From: DATFDN01 sp963818725
GTDB taxonomy: Bacteria > Pseudomonadota > Alphaproteobacteria > Acetobacterales > Acetobacteraceae
Assembly: GCA_963818725.1 (NCBI GenBank)
Contig: CAWFTU010000018.1
Coordinates: 310,001 to 374,000 of the forward strand
Reading direction: 5' to 3'
Length of the DNA stretch: 64,000 nt
Below are positions 55,271 through 63,660 of the stretch, piece after piece. The notes under the pieces were generated by a model. That model saw nothing but the letters and a program-made list of their open reading frames with translations. It searched no databases and was not told where the DNA came from. The translations under genes were made by a program, and so were the position numbers. The first letter of the stretch is position 1; every line of letters begins with the position of its first letter.

Positions 55271-55375
55271 GAGGAAGTGTGGGGTGCCGTGTCATCGAGG
55301 CAGTGCCCGATTGGTCGCGCTCCATGCCCCGGCGGCGGCCTCCTTCAGGCCACCCCACACTTCCTCATGCTCCCC
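55262..55375. repeat. 114-bp palindromic element with 25-bp arms
   Basis: GGGAAGCATGAGGAAGTGTG... at 55262-55286 and its complement at 55351-55375 match at 24 of 25 positions. The spacer is 64 bp. It abuts the truncated IS6 fragment. Either a small MITE or two arms of a rearranged coding sequence: in the minus strand the right arm reads GEHEEVWGGLKE. Confidence 0.6.
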
Positions 55376-55663
55376 GAGCCGTGGGCAGCCTCCCGCGAGG
55401 AGGGTGCGCAGTGCCGGCAGGCCCGCCGGGGCGCCGTGCTCCGCGGCCAAGCGGGAGAGCCGCGGCCGGCCGCGCCCTGGGCGGCGCCGACACCTGCCGA
55501 TCCGAGCGGCGTCGCGAGAGTGCCACTCACCGGGGCGCCCAGGCCGTCAAGGTCATGTCGTTGGCGCCCGGCGTGACGGCGGTGCGGGTGATGACGGCCG
55601 CGTAGACCACGCCGCCCCCTGGCACCGCCGGGACCGCCTGCGGCTCTGACTGGGCCTGCCGGC

Positions 55664-55996
55664 AGCATCCGTGCGGATTTTTACGGTTAGGGTCGAACCG
55701 CGCAGCGCGCGCCGATGGAGGGCGCCAGTTCGCGAAAGTCACGTCGCTGTCGTGAGGGGCGGATTTCCGCGCCGGACGGGGCGTTCTCGCCCATGACAAC
55801 TCCGCGGCAATCAACGCGCGGCAAATCGCCTCTGCCCGAGGTTGTCGTGAGGTGACGACCTCCAAGAAGCCCTGGGGACGGCCGGACGTCACACCTGCCC
55901 CGCGCACGGAATTCGCGCAAGCCATTGATCCGACAAGGGACAGGGTGGGCGAGCAACCTTGGCTTGGGCGCTACCGTAAAGATTCGCACGGATGCT
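55664..55996. repeat. 333-bp segment with 24-bp inverted ends
   Basis: AGCATCCGTGCGGATTTTTA... at 55664-55687 against the complement at 55973-55996, matching at 22 of 24. No convincing gene inside. Could be a MITE or a degenerate IS. No target duplication was apparent. Confidence 0.5.
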
Positions 55997-56227
55997 ACCA
56001 GTGGGCCATGTTCGGCCACAGCGCAAGCGAAGTCCGTTCCGCGGCACTCGCCGGGCTGGCACTTCCCGGGGCCGAGGGCGCAAGTCCGGCGCCCGGCCAG
56101 GCTAACTTCGGCGCCTTGCTGCGCGGGTTTTAGACCGATTAGGGGTGTTCGCCGGCTTTTGTCGCCGGCAGCTTTGTCACTCGGCTTGCTTCGGGCGCGA
56201 ACCGGCCCCATACGCATGCTCGGCGCG
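55997..56227. other. intergenic, no gene supported
   Basis: Contains a small hairpin GCCGGCTTTTGTCGCCGGC near 56151-56169 downstream of the radical SAM gene on the opposite strand, possibly part of a terminator. Confidence 0.35.
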
Positions 56228-57394
56228 TTAGGCGAGCTTGGCGCGTTGCCGGCGCGGCCCCTCCCGCCCCGCTTGCGACCGCCCGGCCCGCCGCGCCAGA
56301 CGTCGTATCTGCGGCGCCTCTTCGATCAAAGCGGCAAACGACAGCGCCACGCCGCGTCTAAACAGCGACGTCACCGCCGTCGCGAGATCGCCTTGAGCGA
56401 GCGCGCCCGCGGCGTCGGTCGCGGCAATTCCGGCCTGCATTAAGATGCTCGCGTTGCGATAGCAGGCCATCATGCAGGCGTTGCACGCATCGCGCCGGTC
56501 CGAGATGCGATCGAGGTCGAACACCGAGCCTAGTGGTTCGTTCCAGGCCTTGCAGCGCCAGATGTCGAGATTCCAGTCGAGGTAGAAATATTTATGGCCG
56601 CCAATACAAGGGATTCGCTGCTGCTCGCCCCGGACGAAACGGGCAACCTCGGCGAGCGAGGCCGTGGGATTGAACACCGGAAACCGCTTCTTCATGCGAC
56701 CGATTGCGTCCAGCGCAGCAAGCAGCTCCTCGCGGCTGAGATCAACCAGGGTCGACTCCCCGCTATAGACGCGGGAGGTGGACCCGAAGGGCTCCGTGCG
56801 CGGGTAGGAGAACTCGACCCCGTCAAATCCGAGATACCGCAGTGTGTCCGGCAGCTCTTCGTAGCGGGCCAGGCGATTGACCGTTACCGAGGCCATGACC
56901 GGCAGACCGAGGGCGTGGGCTTGTTCGATCCCTTGTTTGATCCGGCGCCCCAACCCGTTCAAGCCGCGATTGCGCTCATGCCAGGCGAGGTTCGCGCTGT
57001 CGAGGGAGACGATCAGCCTGCTCAGCCCGGCGGCCACCAGTGGCGCGATGTAACGGGGCAGGAACCAGCCGTTGGTGATGAGCCCGCATTGCATGTCCGT
57101 GGCGGTGACATGCGAGACAAGATCGACAATGCGCGGATGCACCAGCGGCTCACCGCCCTGGAGCGTCACGTAGCGGATTCCCCGCCGGTGCAGGATCGGC
57201 AGCGCCCGCGCGAATGAATCGGCATCGATGTATTGCTTGGGGGTACGCGACATTTTGTCGCGCGCGAACCCGCAAAAGTCGCACGCGGCATTGCAGACGT
57301 TCGTGACTGAGACGTCGCAGATTGCGGGGAGCCTTCGGTCCAGCATTGTCCGTTTCAGTACCTTCACGGCAGCCTTGATCTCGATGCCAAACAC
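56228..57394 (-). CDS. radical SAM/SPASM-like protein
   Basis: About 388 aa with the likely GTG start at 57394 (FGIEIKAAVKVLKR); a TTG at 57508 or ATG at 57346 is possible. The CxxxCxxC cluster is in CDVSVTNVCNAACDFCGF (C34, C38, C41 from this start). GGEPLVHPRIVDLV is the glycine-rich SAM motif, GLITNGWFLPRYIAPLVAAG and RLIVSLDSANLAWHERNRGL follow the TIM barrel. The C-terminal IPCIGGHKYFYLDWNLDIWR CKAW and DACNACMMACYRNA give extra Cys for a second Fe-S cluster. Substrate unknown. A 59-aa ORF precedes it on the same strand. Confidence 0.82.
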   Translation of the reverse strand: MFGIEIKAAVKVLKRTMLDRRLPAICDVSVTNVCNAACDFCGFARDKMSRTPKQYIDADSFARALPILHRRGIRYVTLQGGEPLVHPRIVDLVSHVTATDMQCGLITNGWFLPRYIAPLVAAGLSRLIVSLDSANLAWHERNRGLNGLGRRIKQGIEQAHALGLPVMASVTVNRLARYEELPDTLRYLGFDGVEFSYPRTEPFGSTSRVYSGESTLVDLSREELLAALDAIGRMKKRFPVFNPTASLAEVARFVRGEQQRIPCIGGHKYFYLDWNLDIWRCKAWNEPLGSVFDLDRISDRRDACNACMMACYRNASILMQAGIAATDAAGALAQGDLATAVTSLFRRGVALSFAALIEEAPQIRRLARRAGRSQAGREGPRRQRAKLA

Positions 57395-57527
57395 GCCGCT
57401 GACTGCCTGCCGTTCCACTGCGGTCCGGACTGGGGGTCGCCAACAAAGGAGCCTATGGGTGATGCGCCGATCTGTAAAGCCGCAAGCTTTAAGCTTTCCC
57501 TTGCACAAATCGTGAAGGGTCGCGCGC

Positions 57528-57707
57528 TCACTTGGCGAAAAGATGCCGTTTGCCGAAGCCGATTACCGGCGAGGTATCGCGAATGCTGCTCGCCAGCTTC
57601 CACGGCCCTTCGCCGTCGCGCAGGATCTTATAGGACGCAAGTTTCGGCGACGGCCCGTCGGCTACGTCGAGCCGGTGCGCCTTCGTCGGTATGTCGTTAC
57701 GCGGCAT
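57528..57707 (-). CDS. 59-aa protein upstream of the radical SAM gene
   Basis: ATG 57707 preceded by GGAG at 8-nt spacing. MPRNDIPTKAHRLDVADGPS, PKLASYKILRDGEGPWKLAS, SIRDTSPVIGFGKRHLFAK. Third codon positions are GC-rich, which supports real coding. No signal peptide, no Cys, no known family. Position about 130 bp upstream of a radical SAM enzyme, in the same direction, makes a substrate or partner role possible but unproven. It could also be a remnant of a longer gene. Confidence 0.4.
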   Translation of the reverse strand: MPRNDIPTKAHRLDVADGPSPKLASYKILRDGEGPWKLASSIRDTSPVIGFGKRHLFAK

Positions 57708-58082
57708 CGGCAAATCTCCGTGCTACTTTCCGCGCCTAGCGAGGCCCGCGATTCCAGCGGATCGGCCGTCGCCAATCACTGCCGGGCGCAATCCGGGTGC
57801 GGATCACCAAGCCTTCCCCTGCCAGATACGCCTTGGACAACAGGCGTTCGAGGCGATCCTGCCGCCGCCCAACAATCTCGCCGGCTTTCATCAGCCGCCA
57901 ACTCTCATGCTCAAGCGCGATGACGCGGCGCTGCATGGCGCGTCGGGCAGGGCGGCGGCGGTTCGGGCCAACGGGCTGCCCGACGAAGGCGCACAGGCGG
58001 GCGTCCGGCTCCGGCGATGTGCAGCTTCAGCGATATGGAAATCGGGGACGACAGATCACGGCGCGAGAGAATGGGCATGGGT
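57708..58082. other. region without a supported gene
   Basis: A minus-strand ORF (LEHESWRLMKAGEIVGRRQD RLERLLSKAYLAGEGLVI, to 57736) has a helical look but no recognised relatives and no clear start. Confidence 0.35.
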
Positions 58083-58757
58083 CTAAAGCCGCGCAATCGT
58101 GCTGTTGTGAACGTTATAGCTGCGGGCAATGTCACGGATCGGCTCGCCGCTCGCGCGCCGCTTGATCGCCTCGCGCTGCTGGTGCGGGGTCAGCTTCGGC
58201 CTGCGTCCAAGCCTCACGCCGCGCGCCTTGGCCCGCTCGCGGCCTTCCGCCGTGCGCGCCCGGATAAGATCACGCTCGAACTCGGCAAGGCCACCTAGCA
58301 CGGTCAGCATCAGCCGCCCGTGCGACGTGGTGGTGTCGGCCCATGCACCACTGAGCGATCGGAACCCGGCTTTGCGATCGGCGATCGCGCCGAGCGTGTT
58401 CAACAGGTCGCGCGTCGATCGGGCAAGTCGATCAAGCCGCGTCACGGTGAGCACGTCGCCGGGTTGGAGTGCGTCGATTGCGCGGCGAAGCTGCTGCCGG
58501 TCGGTCTTGGCTCCGCTCGCCACCTCGCGGAACACTTTCTTGCATCCAGCCTTGGCCAGTTGGCGCACCTGTGCGTCAACGCTCTGGCCGTCCGTCGATA
58601 CCCGCGCGTAGATGGGGTAACGGGCCGGCTGCCAGGATCTGGTGGTTGAGTGTGGCCGTCCCTCAGGCTGATGGCGTCTGAACGGAGTCAGGCTGAAGCC
58701 TGCTCCAGCATCAATGAGGGACGACCATGGACCACTATGCCGGGATTGACGTGTCAC
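58083..58757 (-). CDS. serine recombinase (resolvase), 5' end altered
   Basis: The homologous part starts at about 58622: RYPIYARVSTDGQSVDAQVR (catalytic Ser in ARVSTDGQ), VFREVASGAKTDRQQLRRAI, GDVLTVTRLDRLARSTRDLL, SHGRLMLTVLGGLAEFERDL IRARTAEG and the C-terminal HTH GEPIRDIARSYNVHNSTIAR. The 45 residues before it are encoded by the flank of the IS110 element at 58727 and are not part of the family, so the native start has been lost. Expression would need a new start. Related to resolvases of Tn3-type transposons. Confidence 0.75.
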   Translation of the reverse strand: MTRQSRHSGPWSSLIDAGAGFSLTPFRRHQPEGRPHSTTRSWQPARYPIYARVSTDGQSVDAQVRQLAKAGCKKVFREVASGAKTDRQQLRRAIDALQPGDVLTVTRLDRLARSTRDLLNTLGAIADRKAGFRSLSGAWADTTTSHGRLMLTVLGGLAEFERDLIRARTAEGRERAKARGVRLGRRPKLTPHQQREAIKRRASGEPIRDIARSYNVHNSTIARL

Positions 58758-59049
58758 TGGAAAGCGCGAGCGTCTGCGTGGTGGACGCGTCTGGACGGAT
58801 CATCCGGGAGGCGAAGGTCGGCAGCGAGCCCGACATTCTGATCGCCTGGTTGCGCGGGCTTGGCCTGCCGCTGGCGCGGGTTGGCCTGGAGGCCGGGCCG
58901 CTGTCGCAGTGGCTGTATGCGGGGCTGCGGGACGCGGGACTGGCGGTGGAGTTGCTGGAGACCCGGCATGTGCGGGACGCCTTCAAGGCGATGCCGGTGA
59001 AGACCGACCGCAAGGACGCCCGCGGCATCGCCCAGCTGATGCGGCTTGG
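58727..59049 (+). pseudogene. IS110 transposase A, N-terminal part
   Basis: MDHYAGIDVSLESASVCVVD (Asp), ARVGLEAGPLSQWLYAGLRD (Glu), HVRDAFKAMPVKTDRKDARG (Asp pair), IAQLMRLG. At 59049 it meets the left part of a hairpin element that is itself split by another IS110. The frame continues at 60766 as WFRPVHCKSLPAQEVRALLT. Confidence 0.82.
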
Positions 59050-59063
59050 CGGAGCTGGCTCGA
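59050..59063 (+). repeat. hairpin element E6, left part (split by an IS)
   Basis: CGGAGCTGGCTCGA directly after CTTGG of IS110 A. The right part is at 60725-60765. Between them lies IS110 B. Confidence 0.5.
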
Positions 59064-59134
59064 AGATCCTATGCGGGTGGGCGGCGGCCAGGTCGTAGGC
59101 TGAGGTCGTTGCCACTTCATCCTGGAGACGCCCG

Positions 59135-60431
59135 ATGCCTAACATCGAACCTCCTGCCCGGACCGCCACCCGTTCTGATCCTGCCACGCCCATCGACATG
59201 GATGCCACGCTGTTCGCGGCAGTGGAACTCAGCTTGTCGAGCTGGGTCGTAGTGGCCAGCGCACCGGGCACCAACAGGACGAGCAAGCACAGCCTGCCTG
59301 CCTGCGACGGCCCGGGCTTGGTCGCCCTGCTGCGGCGGCTGCAGGAGCGCGCCGAGCGGCGTTGCGGCCGGCCGGTCGCGGTGGTCGTCATGCAGGAAGC
59401 CGGCCGTGACGGGTTCTGGGTTCACCGCCTGCTGGAAGCGCACGGGACACGCAGCCTTGTTGTCGATCCGTCCTCCATTGCGGTGAACCGGCGCAGCCGC
59501 CGGGCCAAGACCGACCGCATCGACGCCGAGGCGATGCTGCGGACGTTGATGGCTTGGTCGCGCAGCGAGCGGCAGGTGTGTTCGATGGTGCGGCCACCCT
59601 CGCGCGAGGCGGAGGATGCGCGCCGCCTCAACCGTGAACGGGAAACCTTGCTGGCCGAGCGCATCCGGCACGCCAACCGGATCAAGGGGCGGAGTGGCCG
59701 GAAGGTTCCGGCGGTCCGCAGGACCGTTGGAACGGCCACGGAGGGTGCTGGCGACCCAGGGCGTGTTCGGGTTTGAGCCGACGTTACAGCACCGGCGGAC
59801 GCGGCTGGCCGCGCTGCGCACGCCCGAGGGGGCGTGCTTGCCGCCTCGGCTGCTGGCTGAGGTCGGCCGCCAGATGGACCGCCTTGAACTGGCGATCCAG
59901 CAGCTCGCGGCCTTGGAGGCCGAGCGTGACGCAGCCTTCGCGGCCGAACGCGTGGCCGCCCCGGCCACCGGCGATGCAGGCGAAAGGTCACCGGAGCAGA
60001 TGGTGCCCAGCAACGAAGGGCCAGGCGCACGCCTGCTGCGCCTCAAGGGCGTCGGTCCCGAGACCGCCTCCGTGCTGGCCGGCGAGGCGTTCTTCCGCGA
60101 CTTCCGCAACCGCCGCGAGATCGCATCCTACGCAGGCCTCGCCCCCAGCCCCTGGCAGAGCGGCGGCGTCGACCACGAACAGGGCATCTCCAAGGCCGGC
60201 AATGCGCGCGTGCGCAAGACCATGGGGCAACTGGCCTGGCTGTGGCTGCGCAACCAGCCGGACAGCGCGCTCAGCAACTGGTATCGAAATCGCGTCCGCG
60301 ACGGCCGGGGCCGGATCAAGCGCATCGCCATCACCGCGCTCGCACGCAAGCTGCTGGTGGCGCTGTGGCGGTTCGTCACCCACGGCCTGGTGCCAGCCGG
60401 CGTGGCGCTGAAGCCAATCAAGGCAGGCTGA
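59135..60431 (+). pseudogene. IS110 transposase B, interrupted by a hairpin element
   Basis: MDATLFAAVELSLSSWVVVA, VAVVVMQEAGRDGFWVHRLL, RSRRAKTDRIDAEAMLRTLM (DEDD residues), then RIRHANRIKG. The 55-bp hairpin at 59690-59744 shifts the frame. Beyond it VLATQGVFGFEPTLQHRRTR, RLLRLKGVGPETASVLAGEA, SYAGLAPSPWQSGGVDHEQG and ISKAGNARVRKTMGQLAWLW run to the normal end. Without the insert the reading is NRIKGVLATQGVFGFEP and the gene is complete. Confidence 0.82.
59690..59744 (+). repeat. 55-bp hairpin element E4 inside IS110 B
   Basis: CGGAGTGGCCGGAAGGTTCC ... CGGCCACGGAGG. Outer stem GTGGCCG/CGGCCAC (7 bp); inner stem TTCCGGCGGTCC, loop GCA, GGACCGTTGGAA (12 bp with two G-U pairs in sense RNA). 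55 nt shift the frame by one. Excision joins ATC AAG GGG GTG CTG GCG. Confidence 0.8.
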
Positions 60432-60724
60432 CGGAGAGGCCGGCAAGCGCAACCCAATCCGCGGCGCGGCCCTGGGCTGAACCGCTGATCCGGGCGAACG
60501 GTGACCGGTCGGAACCTGGGCTGAAACACGCCGCGCTCCAAAGAAGGGCCCCATTCTCCCGAGCCCTGCCCGCAAGCATGCGGGATCGTGGTCCGGACCG
60601 CGAAAGGTCCGACCGGACACGAGGTGATGCGGCCAGCGCGCCGCATGAAGGACGACGGGCTCACGCCACGGATCAGATCACGCCAGGAGGCCACACATGA
60701 GCGCTTGACACGAGAAACCCCATA
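60432..60724 (+). ncRNA. candidate bridge-RNA region of IS110 B
   Basis: About 290 bp of non-coding sequence between the transposase stop and the IS end, with several potential hairpins (CCCGCAAGCATGCGGG, GGTCCGGACCGCGAAAGGTC). IS110-family elements encode a structured bridge RNA in a non-coding end that pairs with target and donor. IS1111-like members place it downstream. The assignment rests on position and family only. Confidence 0.3.
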
Positions 60725-60765
60725 CGAGGTTCCGCGCGCGACAGCGCGTGGAAGGGCTGCGGAGG
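60725..60765 (+). repeat. hairpin element E6, right part
   Basis: CGAGGTTCCGCGCGCGACAG CGCGTGGAAGGGCTGCGGAG G. Inner stem TTCCGCGCGC, loop GACA, GCGCGTGGAA with one G-U pair. It ends exactly where IS110 A coding resumes (CTGGTTCCGGCC). Confidence 0.7.
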
Positions 60766-61474
60766 CTGGTTCCGGCCCGTCCACTGCAAGTCGTTGCCGG
60801 CCCAGGAGGTGCGGGCGCTGCTGACAGCCCGCAAGCTGGTGCGGTCCAAGCGCCATGACACCGAGATGAGCCTGCGCGGCATCCTGCGCGGCTTCGGGCT
60901 GAAGGTGGGGGCGACGACGGTCAGGACGTTCGCGGGCCGGGTGCGAGATCTCGTGGCACAGCATCCGACTCTGACAGCGATTGCCGACGCCCTGCTGGCG
61001 GTGTGGGTGGCGCTTGGCGAGCAGTTGCAGCGCCTGGAGAGGCGCGTTCGCGCTATGGCGCGCGAGGATGCCCGGACACGGCTTTTGATGTCGGTCCCCG
61101 GCGTGGGGGTGATCGTTGCTCTGACCCATGCCGCGGCGATTGACGATCCCGCGCGGTTCAAGTCCTCCAAGGCCACCGGCGCCCATTTCGGTCTGACGCC
61201 AAGGAAGTGCCAGTCCGGCGAGACGGACGTCACCGGACGGATCTCGAAAATCGGCGACGCGGGCGTGCGCACCGCCCTTTATGAGGCTGCCAACGTCATC
61301 CTGACCCGGCCTGTGGAGGCCTCCTCGCTGAAGAGCTGGGGGATGCGGCTCGCGGCGCGCGCTGGCATGCGCAAGGCCAAGGTGGCGCTGGCCCGCAAGC
61401 TCGCGGTCCTCCTGCACCGGATGCTGTCTGACGGAACAGAGTTCATCACCCCCATGGCCGCTGCCAAGGCGTAA
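60766..61474 (+). pseudogene. IS110 transposase A, C-terminal part
   Basis: WFRPVHCKSLPAQEVRALLT, ARKLVRSKRHDTEMSLRGIL, MSVPGVGVIVALTHAAAIDD, GAHFGLTPRKCQSGETDVTG RISKIGDAGVRTALYEAAN (transposase_20 with the Ser region), ending FITPMAAAKA. Complete to its stop. It joins to 58727-59049 once the hairpin and IS110 B are removed. Confidence 0.85.
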
Positions 61475-61813
61475 GGAGGAGAGATCATCGGTTCGGGCGG
61501 ACCAGGACGCCAGCCGCCCGGAGCAGGTCCCGTCGCCGGGACGCGGGATCCGGTCAGGCCGCAAATACGGGAGCAGCTCGCGAGAGACTGCGCGCTCTTA
61601 GATTGGCCGGCCGATCCTCATCAGACCCCATCAGGTGGCGGCTTCGCGCCGACCCCGGACAGAAGCAAGACACCGGCGGCAGGATAGCTCAAAGGGGGTT
61701 GACACCAACAGGCCCGTTACAGAAGCCGTATTTCATGGGGCCATTATGCAGCGGATTTACGCAGCAAAAAAGCCGTTTACTTTCAGCGGTCTAATTTTGC
61801 TGCGAAAGTCTTA
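61475..61813. other. IS110 A right flank and intergenic DNA
   Basis: No gene supported. Likely contains the downstream non-coding end of IS110 A. The IS1182 target CTTA is at 61810-61813. Confidence 0.4.
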
Positions 61814-61879
61814 CAGACCGTGTGAAATCTGTGCCGCAACGGATTCCGGCTCGACGCAAGATGCGTTAGACTCGGGGTC

Positions 61880-63361
61880 ATGACGCACATCGCCGGTCAC
61901 GACCGATCCCAGACGCTGCTGCTTCCAGAATCGCTCGATGATTACGTCGGCCCCGAGAACCCCGTCCGGTTCATTGAAGCCTTCGTTGATGGATTGGATC
62001 TGACCGCAGCGGGCTTTATCCGCGTCTCCGCCCAGCGAACCGGCCGGCCGGGCTATGCGCCCGCCGATCTGTTGAAGCTCTACATCTACGGTTATCTGAA
62101 CCGCGTCCGATCCAGTCGCCGTCTGGAAGCCGAGACCCATCGCAACATCGAAGTCATTTGGCTGCTGCGTCACCTGAAGCCGGACCACAAGACCATCGCC
62201 GATTTCCGCCGCGGTAACCGCAAAGCGTTCCGCCCGGTCTTTCGGCAGTTCGTGCTGCTGTGCCGTCAGCTGGATCTGTTCGGTCGCGAACTGCTGGCGG
62301 TGGATGGCACCCGCATCAAGGCGGTCAACAACAAGGACCGCAACTTCACCCGCGCCTCGCTGACCAGGTTTATCGAATTGGCCGATGCCAAGCTCGACGA
62401 TTACCTCCAGCGTCTTGACCAGAGCGATGCCGCCGAGACCACAACAAGTGGCTCGCGGGTCGACAACCTGGCCGAGAAGATCGCCGCCATCCGCTCCCGT
62501 CGTACGCGGTGCCAGGACATGTTGGCGCAGTTGGATCGCACCGGCGAGGACCAGATCTCGCTGACCGATCCCGACAGCCGGGCGAGGCTGGCCAAGGTTC
62601 CTGCGGCGAAGCCGCTGGAATAGCCAGACGAGGGGATGGCGGCGCACACGCATGTCGCGGTGGGCTACAACGTCCAGGTTGCGGTGGATGCCAAGCACAA
62701 GCTGATCGTCGAGCAGCAGGTCAGCAACCAGGTCCTCGACATGGGGCTGCTGACGCAGACCGCGGCGCCGGCGAAGGAGGTTCTCGGTGTCGAGACAATC
62801 GAGGCCGTGGCCGACAAGGGTTACTTCAAGGTTGAGGACATTGAGGCCTGCGAGAACGCCGGGATTGTGCCCTACGTGCCGCGTCCGCAGCGCGGTCCCT
62901 CGGTCAAGGCCGGCCTGTTCCGCAAGGATGAGTTCCGCTACGACGCAGACAGCGACAGCTATGTTTGCCCAGCGGGTCAACGCCTTCATCCGTATTCATC
63001 GTCTCTCCTGCGTGGGCTGAAGAAGATCAACTACGCCAACAAGCTGGCGTGCGACGATTGCACAATCCGTTCGCAGTGCACGGCGGGCAAGTTTCGCACG
63101 GCCTCTCGTCTGGAGAACGAAGCGGTCCTGGACCGGATGCAGGCCCGGTTGGCGAACCGTCCAGGCGTTCTCGACCGCCGTCGCGAGACGGTCGAGCATC
63201 CGTTCGGCACGATCAAGCAATGGATGAACCAGGGCGCGTTCCTGATGCGTGGCCTGGAGAAGGTCCGCGCCGAGTTCAGTCTGACCGCGCTCGCCTACAA
63301 TCTCCGGCGGGTGCTCAACATCGTCGGCTTCGCGCAGCTGATGGCCGCGGTGGCGGCCTGA
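61880..63361 (+). pseudogene. IS1182 family transposase interrupted by a hairpin with an in-frame stop
   Basis: MTHIAGHDRSQTLLLPESLD, PVRFIEAFVDGLDLTAAGFI, RPGYAPADLLKLYIYGYLNR, RRLEAETHRNIEVIWLLRHL, DHKTIADFRRGNRKAFRPVF, LLAVDGTRIKAVNNKDRNFT. After LTDPDSRA the 51-bp hairpin at 62585-62635 adds RLAKVPAAKPLE and a TAG. Coding resumes in the same frame: MAAHTHVAVGYNVQVAVDAK, VEAVADKGYF-type IEAVADKGYFKVEDIEACEN and ETVEHPFGTIKQWMNQGAFL to a normal end. Apart from the hairpin the transposase is whole. Confidence 0.85.
62585..62635 (+). repeat. 51-bp hairpin element E5 inside IS1182, carries in-frame TAG
   Basis: Inserted after CGG GCG; starts AGGCTGGCCAAGG and ends CCAGACGAGGGG. Inner stem TTCCTGCGGC, loop GAA, GCCGCTGGAA (9 of 10 paired); outer CTGGC/GCCAG. 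The TAG follows the stem's 3' arm (CTGGAATAGCC). Removal joins SRA to MAAHTH, the family consensus. Confidence 0.8.
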
Positions 63362-63533
63362 AAGGCTGCTGCTGGCGGGGTTTCCCCGGACCGGCTGGCA
63401 GGATCGCCGGCAGCCACGATGTGGAACCGGGGATTTCTTGAAATCGCCCGTTCGGCTCACCGGGACCTCGGCGTGCACCTCCGACTGCCGATTTCACCAG
63501 CATTGCCGCCCCAGCGAGTTTTCGCACGGTCTG

Positions 63534-63660
63534 CTTAATTTCAGCACCGACTGTTCAGGGTCCTGCTCAGAGCCTGTTTGAGTGACCCGTTTGCGCCCCG
63601 ATCCCATCTACTCCGCTGAGATCACGAATATCTGCCTGGCGGGGCGGACTGGAGTAGGGA
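63534..63660. other. flank between IS1182 and the next IS
   Basis: No gene supported. Confidence 0.4.

Larger units (their letters stand above)
61814..63533. mobile_element. IS1182 family element
   Basis: 1720 bp. Inverted ends CAGACCGTGTGAAA (61814) and TTTCGCACGGTCTG (63520-63533). A 4-bp target duplication CTTA lies on both sides (61810-61813, 63534-63537), as expected for the family. Confidence 0.88.
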
